Origin: an uncultured Faecalibacterium sp.
GTDB taxonomy: Bacteria; Bacillota; Clostridia; Oscillospirales; Ruminococcaceae
Assembly: GCA_900765105.1 (NCBI GenBank)
Contig: CAAFQM010000126.1
Span: forward strand, 18,061 to 82,060
Reading direction: 5' to 3'
DNA: 64,000 nucleotides
Made by a program: the position numbers and the translations under genes. Shown here piece by piece: positions 26,163 to 35,406 of the stretch. The notes beneath the pieces are model-generated. The model was not told the origin of the DNA. It did not search any database and was given only the letters and a program-made list of their open reading frames with translations. Numbering within the stretch: the first letter of the stretch is position 1; each line of letters begins with the position of its first letter.

Positions 26163-26171
26163 ATAACATAA

Positions 26172-26199
26172 TTTTCGTATAATGCACGTTATGTGAAAT
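26172..26199. other. dif: dif-like Xer recombination site
   Basis: A 28-bp site with two 11-bp arms around a 6-bp centre: left arm TTTTCGTATAA (26172-26182), centre TGCACG (26183-26188), right arm TTATGTGAAAT (26189-26199). The arms are inverted copies matching at 8 of 11 positions. From memory of known sites, the right arm matches the E. coli XerD-side arm at 10 of 11 and the Bacillus subtilis right arm at 9 of 11; the left arm matches each at about 7 of 11. The site lies in a noncoding gap between facing transcription units, about 330 bp from a tyrosine recombinase gene, and coding strand polarity reverses here. Its use in chromosome dimer resolution is inferred. Confidence 0.82.
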
Positions 26200-26454
26200 A
26201 TAGGGGAGCGAAAAAAGCCCGTTTCCCGGATTTTGAACCTTTCCAGTGGCTTTCCACCGATTCCGGCCTGTGTGGACCTCTTTTACAATTTTCGTCTGTT
26301 TGATTGTGTTTTTTCTTCGACCTTTGTTTTTTCGTTTCGGATGCTCAAACTTCTTTTGGCATGTCGGCATGAATCAGCGCGCCCAATGGTGCTGATATTT
26401 GCGCCGTCAAATCATTTTATTTTTTGTACCATAGCCACCATCGTTCATTCCATT
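26200..26454. other. Noncoding gap between the dif-like site and the recombinase terminator
   Basis: About 255 bp rich in T and C on the + strand. No gene, promoter or structured RNA could be supported. Short open frames here lack ribosome binding sites and family resemblance. Confidence 0.6.
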
Positions 26455-26494
26455 TAAAAAAGCGCCTGATCGTTTTTCAATTACGGTCAGACGC
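26455..26494 (-). terminator. Terminator of the Xer recombinase gene
   Basis: On the - strand an 11-bp stem with one mismatch (26484-26494 with 26462-26472) and an 11-nt loop is followed by a run of six T. It starts 34 bp after the recombinase stop. Confidence 0.85.
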
Positions 26495-26528
26495 GGGTTT
26501 CTGGCAGACGCTTTCAAAACGGCTGCTT

Positions 26529-27746
26529 TCAGGAGTTGTTTTCTTGTGCAGTTGGCTCAACGCGCGGCAGTTCGTCCTGCTCAAGCTGTAAGCCAAGCCC
26601 GATTCCTGCAGAGCCTTCCAAAGGCTCCATCCGGGCTGGATTTTCCGACAAATCGTCGGTTTCATCTTCTGGCTGGATGTTTTCTTTTATGCTCTTCCCT
26701 GTTTCCGGCTCTGTTGTATCCAAGCTTGCTTTTTTACGAGTGACTTTTCCGAGCGGATTTTCTTCGATCGCAGTTCGCACCTGAAATTCCTGCAGATGGG
26801 TGTAAATCTGCGTGGTCGATACGCTGCTATGGCCAAGCAGCTGCTTGAGGGTCAGGATGTCCACGTTTCCGGTCTGGTACATCAGCGTAGCTGCCGTGTG
26901 ACGGAGTTTATGAGTGGAAAAACCTTTCAGACCGGCTGCTTTCATCGCGCCTGTCACAAGCTGCTCTACCCGCCGGTTTGAGATGCGTTCCTTGCGCCGC
27001 CGGGTAATGAATACTGCTTTTTCCTGCGGAAGAAGCCCTTCGATGGTATTGCGCTTTTTCAGATAAAGCTGCAGTGCATCCACGCAGGCATCATTCAGGT
27101 AGACCATGCGTTCCTTATGGCCTTTGCCGAACAGACGGATCTGCCGGTTTTCCAGATCGATATCATCCAGATCCATGCCAACCAGTTCTGCAAGGCGCAT
27201 CCCGCAGTTCAGAAACAGCACGACCATGCAGTAGTCCCGCTCCGGAAAGTCGCTCTGGGTCTGCGTGCTTTCCAGCAGATTCATGGACTGTTCCGCCGTC
27301 AGATACTTTGGAAGAACCTTGTCCTGTTTTGGCGGGTGGATCGCCGCTGTCGGGTCGCTCTCGAGCTTGTTGACCTGATTGACAAGGTAATCATAGAAGC
27401 CGTGCAGGCTGGCCAGCCGACGGGCGGTCGATGACTTTTTGTTGCCGCATTCGCGGTTCAAAAAATACAGATATTCATAGATATCTTCTTTATTCACACT
27501 GGCCCAGAATGCGGTATCCAGCCCTTTCGGGTCAATATCTTTTATCTCACGATCTTCCGGCACAAGGCCGCGGCGGCGCTTCATAAAGCGGCTAAACCCC
27601 CGCAGGTCGCAGTAATAGCTGAAAGCTGTGTTAGCGCTCTTGCCGGCAATCACTTCCAGATAGCGAACATATGCTACAATATCCGGCGAAGCATCATCAA
27701 AAGGCTTGTGCTTTCCCGGATTTTTTTCGTCCAGATAAATCGACAT
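26529..27746 (-). CDS. Xer-type tyrosine recombinase with acidic C-terminal tail
   Basis: Site-specific tyrosine recombinase of 405 residues. The N-terminal SAM-like core-binding domain spans about residues 18-125 and the catalytic domain about 145-325. All active-site residues are present: R184, K208, H279, R282, H306 and the nucleophile Y315. Family members are about 300 residues; here about 70 extra residues (roughly 335-405), rich in E, D and P, follow the catalytic domain. The gene lies about 330 bp from a dif-like site and is followed by its own terminator. It therefore is the best candidate for chromosome dimer resolution (XerC/D/S/H-like). An integrase role is less likely because no phage or transposon genes are near. 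It starts 12 bp after radA. Confidence 0.88.
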   Translation of the reverse strand: MSIYLDEKNPGKHKPFDDASPDIVAYVRYLEVIAGKSANTAFSYYCDLRGFSRFMKRRRGLVPEDREIKDIDPKGLDTAFWASVNKEDIYEYLYFLNRECGNKKSSTARRLASLHGFYDYLVNQVNKLESDPTAAIHPPKQDKVLPKYLTAEQSMNLLESTQTQSDFPERDYCMVVLFLNCGMRLAELVGMDLDDIDLENRQIRLFGKGHKERMVYLNDACVDALQLYLKKRNTIEGLLPQEKAVFITRRRKERISNRRVEQLVTGAMKAAGLKGFSTHKLRHTAATLMYQTGNVDILTLKQLLGHSSVSTTQIYTHLQEFQVRTAIEENPLGKVTRKKASLDTTEPETGKSIKENIQPEDETDDLSENPARMEPLEGSAGIGLGLQLEQDELPRVEPTAQENNS

Positions 27747-27758
27747 AATTCCTCTTTT

Positions 27759-29171
27759 TTATAAGCGGTCTGCTTTCAGTGCATTGATGGCGTCTCCGAT
27801 ATAGGCAGCTCCGATCAGCTGCATCCCCGGATAATCCGCCTGATTCAGGTGATTCATGCTGTGCTTCGGAACCACAGCGCGTTCAAAGCCGATTCGTTCT
27901 GCCTCATGCAGACGTTGTTCCAGGTTCGGGACGCTCCGCACTTCGCCGCCAAGTCCAACTTCACCAATAGCGATCAGCTTATCGCTGACCGGACGGTCCA
28001 GAAGCGACGAAACCATACTCAGGCAGACCGAGAGATCGCAGGCGGTGTCCCGAAGTGCAATTCCGCCAACGATATTGATGTAGACATCCAGATTGCCAAA
28101 GAAATAGCCTGCCCGCTTTTCCAGCACAGCGATCAGAAGATTCATGCGGTTATAGTCATAGCCGCTGCAGGCACGGCGCGGCGCGGGGAAATTTGTTTTT
28201 GTGGCCAGCGCCTGGATCTCGCTCAGAATAGGGCGGCTGCCCTCGATGGTGCAAGCCACGCAGTTGCCCGAAACGCCCAGTGGGCGGCCTTCCAGCAGCA
28301 TCTGCGAAGGATTTTCGATCTCTGCGAGTCCCTGCCCGGTCATATCAAACATGCCAAGCTCATTGGTGGAGCCATAGCGGTTTTTTGCGGCGCGCAGAAT
28401 GCGGTACGGCAGCATCTTGTCGCCCTCAAAGTAAAGCACCGTATCCACGATGTGCTCCATGACCTTGGGGCCTGCAATGGCACCATCCTTGTTCACATGG
28501 CCCACAATGAACATCGGGATCTCCTGCTTTTTTGCCACCGCCAGCAGGCGTGCTGCGCTCTCCTTGACCTGACTGACCGTGCCGGAGGAGGAAGAGATAT
28601 CCATGCACCGCATGGTCTGGATAGAGTCGATGACAACAAGGTCCGGTTTTTCCTTTTCAATCAGGCCGCAGATCTCGTCCACATCGTTCTCGGCCACAAG
28701 GAAGATGTTATCCTGCGGTACTTTCAGGCGGGCCGCCCGCAGCTTCACCTGCCGTACCGACTCCTCGCCCGTGATATAGAGCACACTGTGCTGGTTGGAA
28801 ATTGCGCCGCACAGCTGCAGAAGCATCGTGGACTTGCCGACACCCGGCTCACCACTCAGAAGCACCACACCGCCCAGCACGATGCCGCCGCCCAGCACAC
28901 GGTCCAGCTCAGAGATGCCGGTCAGGATGCGGCTTTTTTCTTCGGTCGTGCTAATCTCGGAAAGGCGCTTTGCCGTCAGGGTCGTAACCCCCTCCGGGCG
29001 GGCGGCAGCCGCTTGCCGTGCCGCTGCAGTCCCGGCTTTGGGTGCTTCGGCAATCACATCCTCATTCATGGTATTCCAGCTGCCGCAGCTCGGGCAGCGT
29101 CCCATCCAGCGGGGACTTGTTTCCCCGCAGTTGGAACACACATATACTGTTTTCAATTTTGGCTCTTTCAT
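27759..29171 (-). CDS. radA: DNA repair protein RadA/Sms
   Basis: Branch-migration ATPase of 470 residues acting in recombination and repair. It has an N-terminal C4 zinc finger (C12, C15, C26, C29), a RecA-like ATPase with GEPGVGKST at 107-115, the RadA-specific KNRYG motif near residue 265 and a C-terminal Lon-protease-like domain. It is 12 bp upstream of the Xer recombinase, so the two are probably cotranscribed. Confidence 0.95.
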   Translation of the reverse strand: MKEPKLKTVYVCSNCGETSPRWMGRCPSCGSWNTMNEDVIAEAPKAGTAAARQAAAARPEGVTTLTAKRLSEISTTEEKSRILTGISELDRVLGGGIVLGGVVLLSGEPGVGKSTMLLQLCGAISNQHSVLYITGEESVRQVKLRAARLKVPQDNIFLVAENDVDEICGLIEKEKPDLVVIDSIQTMRCMDISSSSGTVSQVKESAARLLAVAKKQEIPMFIVGHVNKDGAIAGPKVMEHIVDTVLYFEGDKMLPYRILRAAKNRYGSTNELGMFDMTGQGLAEIENPSQMLLEGRPLGVSGNCVACTIEGSRPILSEIQALATKTNFPAPRRACSGYDYNRMNLLIAVLEKRAGYFFGNLDVYINIVGGIALRDTACDLSVCLSMVSSLLDRPVSDKLIAIGEVGLGGEVRSVPNLEQRLHEAERIGFERAVVPKHSMNHLNQADYPGMQLIGAAYIGDAINALKADRL

Positions 29172-29243
29172 GAAGTTCTCCTGCTATTTCATATAAAGCA
29201 TTTTCTTCATTGTAGCATATAACACTCTGTTCTGCAAGAAAAA

Positions 29244-29984
29244 TCAGAGTAGTCGGCTTTCGATGCAGGCCATTCCGCAAGCCGCGCCGCATAAAGGCAC
29301 AAACAGTGCAAGTGTGAGAAGATACTGCCGTATCAGAATACTGGTATCCGGCCGGCTCTTCGCCGGAATGCTTCTCCGGAATGAGTATTCCCGGAGCTTT
29401 TCGCTGACACGCAATGCAGATGCAGAAAGAATACACAGACATGACTCTGCGATGGAAGATGGAAGTGCAGTGAACAGGATGACCAGCAGCTTTTCCTTCC
29501 AGCTTGTCCCGTTCAGGAGATGAAGCATCAGCAGGCCGCCTCCGGTGCCATAGAGCATCAGGAAAAGTGAGATCAGCGCTGGACCAAATGCAGAAAAGCC
29601 GGACAAGAGTAAAACCGTTGCCGCGGTTGCCAATGTAAAATATTCCGCAGCAAAAAGCGCTGCGGTGTGCGTGCCAGAATCTGTGAAACAGTTGAGCCAG
29701 ATGTTCAGATACGCGTTCAGCCATTCCAGCTGAAATCCGCTGCACATCGCCCGGATGACCCCGGCAGCAGCCGTTCCGGATAACACAGCAACAGCCAGAA
29801 GCCAGAGATCCTTTTCCGCCATGGGTCCCCGCTTTTTCTTCAAAGATACGGTTCTGATTTGGCTCTCCGGTTCTCTGCCCGGCTCCGGAGAGCAGCAGTT
29901 TCCCTGCACTGCAGGTACAGGAAGCTGCCGTACAGACTCAGCTGCCTGATCGGTAAATGTATGATTCTGCTGGTAGATCCACAT
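29244..29984 (-). CDS. Membrane protein resembling SpoIIM
   Basis: Protein of 246 residues with a hydrophilic N-terminal part (about 1-58) and roughly five hydrophobic segments behind it. The pattern around LLLSGFSAFGPALISLFLMLYGTGGGLLML and VILFTALPSSIAESCLC resembles stage II sporulation protein M, a septal peptidoglycan-remodelling partner of SpoIID and SpoIIP. In Bacillus spoIIM lies near a xer gene, which fits loosely. The start at 29984 is set by AAGGAG (29995-30000) at 10 nt; a longer reading lacks this. The likeness is partial, so it may also be an unrelated membrane protein. Confidence 0.5.
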   Translation of the reverse strand: MWIYQQNHTFTDQAAESVRQLPVPAVQGNCCSPEPGREPESQIRTVSLKKKRGPMAEKDLWLLAVAVLSGTAAAGVIRAMCSGFQLEWLNAYLNIWLNCFTDSGTHTAALFAAEYFTLATAATVLLLSGFSAFGPALISLFLMLYGTGGGLLMLHLLNGTSWKEKLLVILFTALPSSIAESCLCILSASALRVSEKLREYSFRRSIPAKSRPDTSILIRQYLLTLALFVPLCGAACGMACIESRLL

Positions 29985-30009
29985 TCTGCTTTGTCTCCTT
30001 CCGGACTGT

Positions 30010-30405
30010 TCAATGGATATGCTTTTTTGCAGGGACACGGACACCCAAAAATCCGCCCAGAATGCCGCACAAAACAGCTACGGCAAACCGCGTGAGGATG
30101 GATCGCTCCATTGGAAAACCAGCCGGAAAAGTCAGGATCGCCAGCAACGCAGCAAATATCAGCCCCTGTACGGCACCGCAGAGCAGGCCGCCTTCCCGAT
30201 TCCGGAATGCGGCGAGCCATCCGCTGAAAAAGCTGCCGGCACCTGCCGCAACCGTTGCCAGCAGCGCCGCAGAAGAACCGGAAAGCTCCCGCGATACCAT
30301 CAGGAACGCCATTCCTGCAAGGCATACGGCCATCATCAGAGCGCCCATCAGCCCGGCAAACAGCCAGACGCCAAATCCCGCCTGGAATCTTTTTCTCTCA
30401 GACAT
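30010..30405 (-). CDS. TIGR04086 family membrane protein
   Basis: Small integral membrane protein of 131 residues with about four hydrophobic helices, next to yajC as in many Clostridia. It fits the TIGR04086 family by size, topology and context; glycine-rich helices such as AGFGVWLFAGLMGALMMAVCLAGMAF and a final GILGGFLGVRVPAKK segment are characteristic. Function unknown. Its stop is 25 bp before the start of the SpoIIM-like gene. Confidence 0.6.
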   Translation of the reverse strand: MSERKRFQAGFGVWLFAGLMGALMMAVCLAGMAFLMVSRELSGSSAALLATVAAGAGSFFSGWLAAFRNREGGLLCGAVQGLIFAALLAILTFPAGFPMERSILTRFAVAVLCGILGGFLGVRVPAKKHIH

Positions 30406-30470
30406 AAAAACGCGCCTCCCTGCTACAATGCTATGCAGGAAAGCGCGTCGGATATGCTCTTTGATAAAAA

Positions 30471-30788
30471 TTACTTCTTGTCGGAAGCGGCCTTGTCCAT
30501 GTTCAGCTTCTCGACCGATGCGATGGCAGTCTTAGTGAAGCGGATCTTCACACGGTCAGCGCCGGTCTCCAGAACAAAGGTGTCGTCCTTGATGGCAACA
30601 ACGCGGCCGATGACACCGCCGATGGTGGTGACCTGATCGCCGATCTCCAGGCTGCTGCGCATGGCGGCGTCCTTCTTTTCCTGCTTCTTCTGGGGACGAT
30701 AGATCATGAAGTACAGCAGGACCAGCATCAGTGCCAGCGTGAAGAACAGGCTGATGTAGCCTTCGGATGTGGTAGTCAGAAATTGCAT
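30471..30788 (-). CDS. yajC: Preprotein translocase accessory subunit YajC
   Basis: Single-pass membrane protein of 105 residues. One helix near the N-terminus (about 12-30) ends in MIYRPQKKQEK, the YajC hallmark, followed by a small beta domain (SLEIGDQVTTIGGVIGRVVAI). It associates with SecDF. The ATG at 30788 with GAGGAG at 9 nt was preferred over a TTG two codons earlier. It lies downstream of tgt in the common queA-tgt-yajC order. Confidence 0.93.
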   Translation of the reverse strand: MQFLTTTSEGYISLFFTLALMLVLLYFMIYRPQKKQEKKDAAMRSSLEIGDQVTTIGGVIGRVVAIKDDTFVLETGADRVKIRFTKTAIASVEKLNMDKAASDKK

Positions 30789-30860
30789 GGGCAAAATCTC
30801 CTCTCAAAATTCAGATGAATTTATTATACCCTTTTAAACGACACGTTGCAAGGGCTATTC

Positions 30861-32078
<1,218 letters not shown>

Positions 32079-32109
32079 TCAGAAATAAAACCATATCACC
32101 GAGAAAAAA

Positions 32110-33138
32110 TCAGAGAATCAGCATCGCATCGCCAAAACTGAAGAAGCGGTATTTTTCCTCAACCGCCACCTTGTAAGCCGCCATTGTCTTCTCGTAGCCG
32201 TAGAGAGCGGACACAAGCATGATCAGGGTGCTCTCTGGCAGATGGAAGTTGGTGATCAAACCGTCGATGCAGTTGAACTTCACGCCAGGATACAGGAAGA
32301 TAGAGGTGTTGCCGCTGCAGGCGCGGATCTCGCCGTACTTTGCGGCAACTGCTTCCAGCGTGCGGCAGCTGGTGGTGCCCACGGCGATCACGCGGTGCCC
32401 GGCGGCCTTGGTGTCGCGGATCATCTGCGCGGTCTTTTCGTCGATGCAATACCACTCGCTGTGCATCTTGTGGTCGGTAATCTCGTCTTCCTGCACGGGA
32501 CGGAAGGTGCCGAGGCCGACGTGCAGAGTCACTTCGGCAATGTTCACGCCCTTGGCGCGGATAGTATCCATCAGCTCCGGGGTAAAGTGCAGGCCGGCCG
32601 TGGGAGCCGCAGCGCTGCCAAGCTCCTTTGCATAAACGGTCTGATACTGGCTCTGGTCTTCCAGCTGCTTCGTGATGTAGGGCGGCAGCGGCATTTTGCC
32701 GAACTCGTCCAGTTTTTCATAAAGCGTCTCGGTATCATAATAGAATGTAACGTACTTGTTGCCGTCTTCCAAGGTTTCATCTACCACGGCGGTCAGACTG
32801 CCGTCGCCGAAGCTGACCTTCGTGCCGGGCTGCATCCGCTTACCGGGCTTTGCCAGACACTCCCACTGGTCGCCTTTCACCTGACGGAGCAGCAGCAGCT
32901 CACACACGGCACCAGTGGGCTGTTTGATGCCGACGATGCGGGCCGGCAGGACCTTGGAGTTGTTGACAACCAGCAGGTCGCCCGGTTCCAGATATTCCGG
33001 CAGGTCACGGAAGATCCGGTGCTGGATGCTGTCGTCCTTCTGGCTCAGCACCATCAGCCGTGCAGAATCCCGGGGGGATGCCGGTTCCTGTGCAATGAGC
33101 TCTTTGGGTAAATCATACCAAAAATCTTTTTTTAACAT
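32110..33138 (-). CDS. queA: S-adenosylmethionine:tRNA ribosyltransferase-isomerase
   Basis: Protein of 342 residues that adds the ribosyl moiety of SAM to preQ1-tRNA, giving epoxyqueuosine. Family motifs are clear: FWYDLPKELIAQEP at the N-terminus, LVVNNSKVLPARI, AAPTAGLHFT and GITNFHLPESTLIMLVSAL-like LITNFHLPESTLIMLV. The ATG at 33138 is preceded by GGAAAGG at 13 nt; a TTG three codons upstream sits too close to it. It heads the queA-tgt-yajC unit, driven by the promoter at 33216-33244. Confidence 0.95.
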   Translation of the reverse strand: MLKKDFWYDLPKELIAQEPASPRDSARLMVLSQKDDSIQHRIFRDLPEYLEPGDLLVVNNSKVLPARIVGIKQPTGAVCELLLLRQVKGDQWECLAKPGKRMQPGTKVSFGDGSLTAVVDETLEDGNKYVTFYYDTETLYEKLDEFGKMPLPPYITKQLEDQSQYQTVYAKELGSAAAPTAGLHFTPELMDTIRAKGVNIAEVTLHVGLGTFRPVQEDEITDHKMHSEWYCIDEKTAQMIRDTKAAGHRVIAVGTTSCRTLEAVAAKYGEIRACSGNTSIFLYPGVKFNCIDGLITNFHLPESTLIMLVSALYGYEKTMAAYKVAVEEKYRFFSFGDAMLIL

Positions 33139-33163
33139 AGTGCGCAATTTGCCTTTCCGATGA

Positions 33164-33193
33164 TTGACACGGACACCGTATCAATGATATCAT
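33164..33193 (+). promoter_or_regulatory. Candidate promoter of the asd-dap operon
   Basis: A perfect TTGACA (33164-33169) with TATCAT (33188-33193) at 18 bp on the + strand. A second possibility is TAATAT at 33264-33269. No lysine riboswitch was recognised in the leader. Confidence 0.4.
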
Positions 33194-33215
33194 AAAATCT
33201 GTATAAACAGTATCT

Positions 33216-33244
33216 ATTATATTGCATTGCGGTTTGGTTTGCAA
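33216..33244 (-). promoter_or_regulatory. Promoter of queA-tgt
   Basis: On the - strand TTGCAA (33239-33244), a 17-bp spacer and a perfect TATAAT (33216-33221), 78 bp before the queA start. Confidence 0.8.
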
Positions 33245-33302
33245 GCCGTGATCTGCGCAATCGTAATATTTATTGCTCTGGCTGAAAGGAAAGGTGCTGG
33301 AA

Positions 33303-34385
33303 ATGGAAAAACAGTATAAAGTGGGTATCGTAGGTGCAACCGGTATGGTGGGTCAGCGTTTTGTGACGCTGCTGGAAAATCATCCCTGGTTCAAGCTGAC
33401 CGTTCTGGCTGCGTCTGGCCGCAGCGCAGGCAAGACCTACGAGGAAGCCGTCGGTTCCCGTTGGGCCATGACCGTTCCCATGCCCGAGAGTGTGAAGAAG
33501 ATGGTCGTGCTGGACGCTTCCAAGGTGGAAGAGGTCGCTTCTCAGGTGGACTTCATCTTCTGCGCTGTCAACATGCCGAAGGATGAGATCAAGGCTCTGG
33601 AAGAAGCCTACGCCAAGGCCGAGTGCCCGGTTGTCTCCAACAACAGTGCAAACCGCTTTACCCCGGATGTGCCGATGGTCGTGCCCGAGATCAATGCCGA
33701 CCACATCGAGATCATTCCGGCACAGCGCAAGCGTCTGGGCACCAAGCGCGGCTTCATTGCCGTCAAGTCCAACTGCAGCCTGCAGAGCTATGTTCCCGCC
33801 CTGCACCCGCTGATGAAGGACTTTGGCGTCAGCAAGGCGCTGGTCTGCACCTATCAGGCGATTTCCGGCGCAGGCAAGACCTTCGACCGGATGCCTGAGA
33901 TCGTGGACAACGTCATCCCCTACATCGGCGGCGAAGAGGAAAAGAGTGAGCGCGAGCCGCTGAAGCTGTGGGGCCACATCGAGGGCGACCACATCGTCAA
34001 CGCAGAGAAGCCTGTGATCACCGCACAGTGCTTCCGTGTGCCCGTTTCTGACGGTCACACTGCTGCCGTGTTCGTAAGCTTCGAGAAGAAGCCTACCAAG
34101 GAGCAGATGATCGAAGCATGGGAGAAGTTCCGCGGTCCCGCGCAGGAGCTGAACCTGCCCAGCGCACCCAAGCAGTTCCTGCACTACTTCACCGAGCCGG
34201 ACCGTCCGCAGCCCAAGCTGGACCGCAACACCGAGAACGGTATGGCAGTGTGCATCGGCCGTCTGCGTGAGGATACCCTGTTTGATTACAAGTTTGCCTG
34301 CATGAGCCACAACACCCTGCGCGGCGCTGCAGGCGGCGGCGTTCTGCTGGCAGAACTGCTGGCAGCAAAGGGCTATTTTGACTAA
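33303..34385 (+). CDS. asd: Aspartate-semialdehyde dehydrogenase (archaeal/yeast type)
   Basis: NADPH-dependent reduction of aspartyl phosphate to aspartate semialdehyde, the branch point to lysine, threonine and methionine. The protein has 360 residues. It opens with a Rossmann motif GIVGATGMVGQ (8-18); the catalytic cysteine is C158 in VKSNCSLQSYVPAL. The sequence belongs to the archaeal/fungal subtype (TIGR00978 kind) rather than the usual bacterial one. GAAAGGAAAGG precedes the ATG at 33303. It is the first of six + strand genes of the lysine operon. Confidence 0.93.
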   Translation: MEKQYKVGIVGATGMVGQRFVTLLENHPWFKLTVLAASGRSAGKTYEEAVGSRWAMTVPMPESVKKMVVLDASKVEEVASQVDFIFCAVNMPKDEIKALEEAYAKAECPVVSNNSANRFTPDVPMVVPEINADHIEIIPAQRKRLGTKRGFIAVKSNCSLQSYVPALHPLMKDFGVSKALVCTYQAISGAGKTFDRMPEIVDNVIPYIGGEEEKSEREPLKLWGHIEGDHIVNAEKPVITAQCFRVPVSDGHTAAVFVSFEKKPTKEQMIEAWEKFRGPAQELNLPSAPKQFLHYFTEPDRPQPKLDRNTENGMAVCIGRLREDTLFDYKFACMSHNTLRGAAGGGVLLAELLAAKGYFD

Positions 34386-34427
34386 GCATATTTTGCGCGA
34401 AAACGCATGCAAAGGAGTTTTTAGGTT

Positions 34428-35321
34428 ATGAAGAATCCTGTCTTTACCGGCGCGGGCGTTGCGATCATCACCCCGATGTACGAGGACGGAAGCATCAATT
34501 TTGACGAGCTGGGCCGTATTATCGAGGACCAGATCGCCCGCGGCACCGATGCCATCGTGATCTGCGGTACCACCGGCGAGTGCTCTACCATGACCGACGA
34601 AGAGCAGCTGGCCGCCATCAAGTACACGGTGGACGTTGTGAATCACCGTGTGCCTGTGATCGCAGGTGCCGGTTCCAACGATACGGATCATGGCTGTGCA
34701 CTGGCTGCAAAGTCCGCTGAGTGCGGCGCAGATGCGCTGCTGATGGTCACCCCGTACTACAACAAGACCTCTCAGGCTGGTCTTGTCGCCCACTTTACTG
34801 CCATGGCAGAAGCAGGCGGCATCCCCGTCATCGTGTACAATGTGCCTTCCCGCACGGGCCTGAACATTGCGCCGGAGACGGCTCTGGAGCTGAGCAAGCA
34901 TCCGCTGATCAACGGCATCAAGGAAGCTTCCGGCAATATTTCGCAGGTGGCAAAGATCGCGCAGCTGTGCGGTGATGAGCTGAACATTTACTCCGGTAAC
35001 GATGATCAGATGGTTCCTCTGCTGGCTTTGGGCGGCAAGGGCGTCATCAGTGTTGTTTCCAACGTCAAACCGGAGCTGGTGCACAACTGCTGCAAGGCAT
35101 TCTTTGACGGTGATACCGCAAAGGCACGCGAGTTGCAGCTGGAGATGCTGCCGCTGGCAGACGCTCTGTTCTGCGAGGTGAACCCCATCCCGGTGAAGTA
35201 CGCCATGAACGTGCTCGGCTGGGAGGCCGGCGAATGCCGTCTGCCTCTGGTAGAACCCAGTGACGCACACAAGGAGTATATCGAAAAGGCTTTGCAGGAA
35301 GCAGGTCTGATCCAGGAATGA
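34428..35321 (+). CDS. dapA: 4-hydroxy-tetrahydrodipicolinate synthase
   Basis: Condenses pyruvate with aspartate semialdehyde, the first committed step to diaminopimelate and lysine. The TIM-barrel protein has 297 residues; the Schiff-base lysine is K165 in INGIKEASGN, and Y137 in VYNVPSRTG is the catalytic tyrosine. The substrate-binding CGTTGECSTM motif is at 46-55. It lies between asd and dapB, 42 bp after asd, with AAGGAG as ribosome binding site. Confidence 0.96.
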   Translation: MKNPVFTGAGVAIITPMYEDGSINFDELGRIIEDQIARGTDAIVICGTTGECSTMTDEEQLAAIKYTVDVVNHRVPVIAGAGSNDTDHGCALAAKSAECGADALLMVTPYYNKTSQAGLVAHFTAMAEAGGIPVIVYNVPSRTGLNIAPETALELSKHPLINGIKEASGNISQVAKIAQLCGDELNIYSGNDDQMVPLLALGGKGVISVVSNVKPELVHNCCKAFFDGDTAKARELQLEMLPLADALFCEVNPIPVKYAMNVLGWEAGECRLPLVEPSDAHKEYIEKALQEAGLIQE

Positions 35322-35328
35322 TCCAGCA

Positions 35329-35362
35329 CAAAATGCCCGGCGGCTCCTGCCCGGGCATTTTG
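35329..35362 (+). terminator. Hairpin between dapA and dapB
   Basis: Perfect 12-bp stem (35329-35340 with 35351-35362) right after dapA. The T run behind it is poor, so partial termination or mRNA processing/stability is more likely than full termination. Confidence 0.5.
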
Positions 35363-35406
35363 CCGTATTTGTCGCACCCATAACAGCGGCAGGAAGGGAT
35401 AAAATT

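Noticed and set aside
25840..26370. Open frame of 176 codons on the - strand across the dif-like site
   Set aside because: It runs from the intergenic gap into the antisense of the amidase, crosses a strong terminator, and has no recognisable domain.
26529..27746. Tyrosine recombinase as a phage or genomic-island integrase
   Set aside because: No phage, transfer or transposition genes, no tRNA target and no flanking direct repeats were seen. The neighbours are core genes and a dif-like site lies beside it.
33170..33302. Lysine riboswitch upstream of asd
   Set aside because: The 165-bp gap is shared with the queA promoter and shows no L-box features; it is too short for a usual one.
33270..35381. 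Open frame of about 700 codons on the - strand
   Set aside because: Antisense to asd and dapA. The His/Gln/Leu-rich translation is typical of a GC-rich shadow frame.
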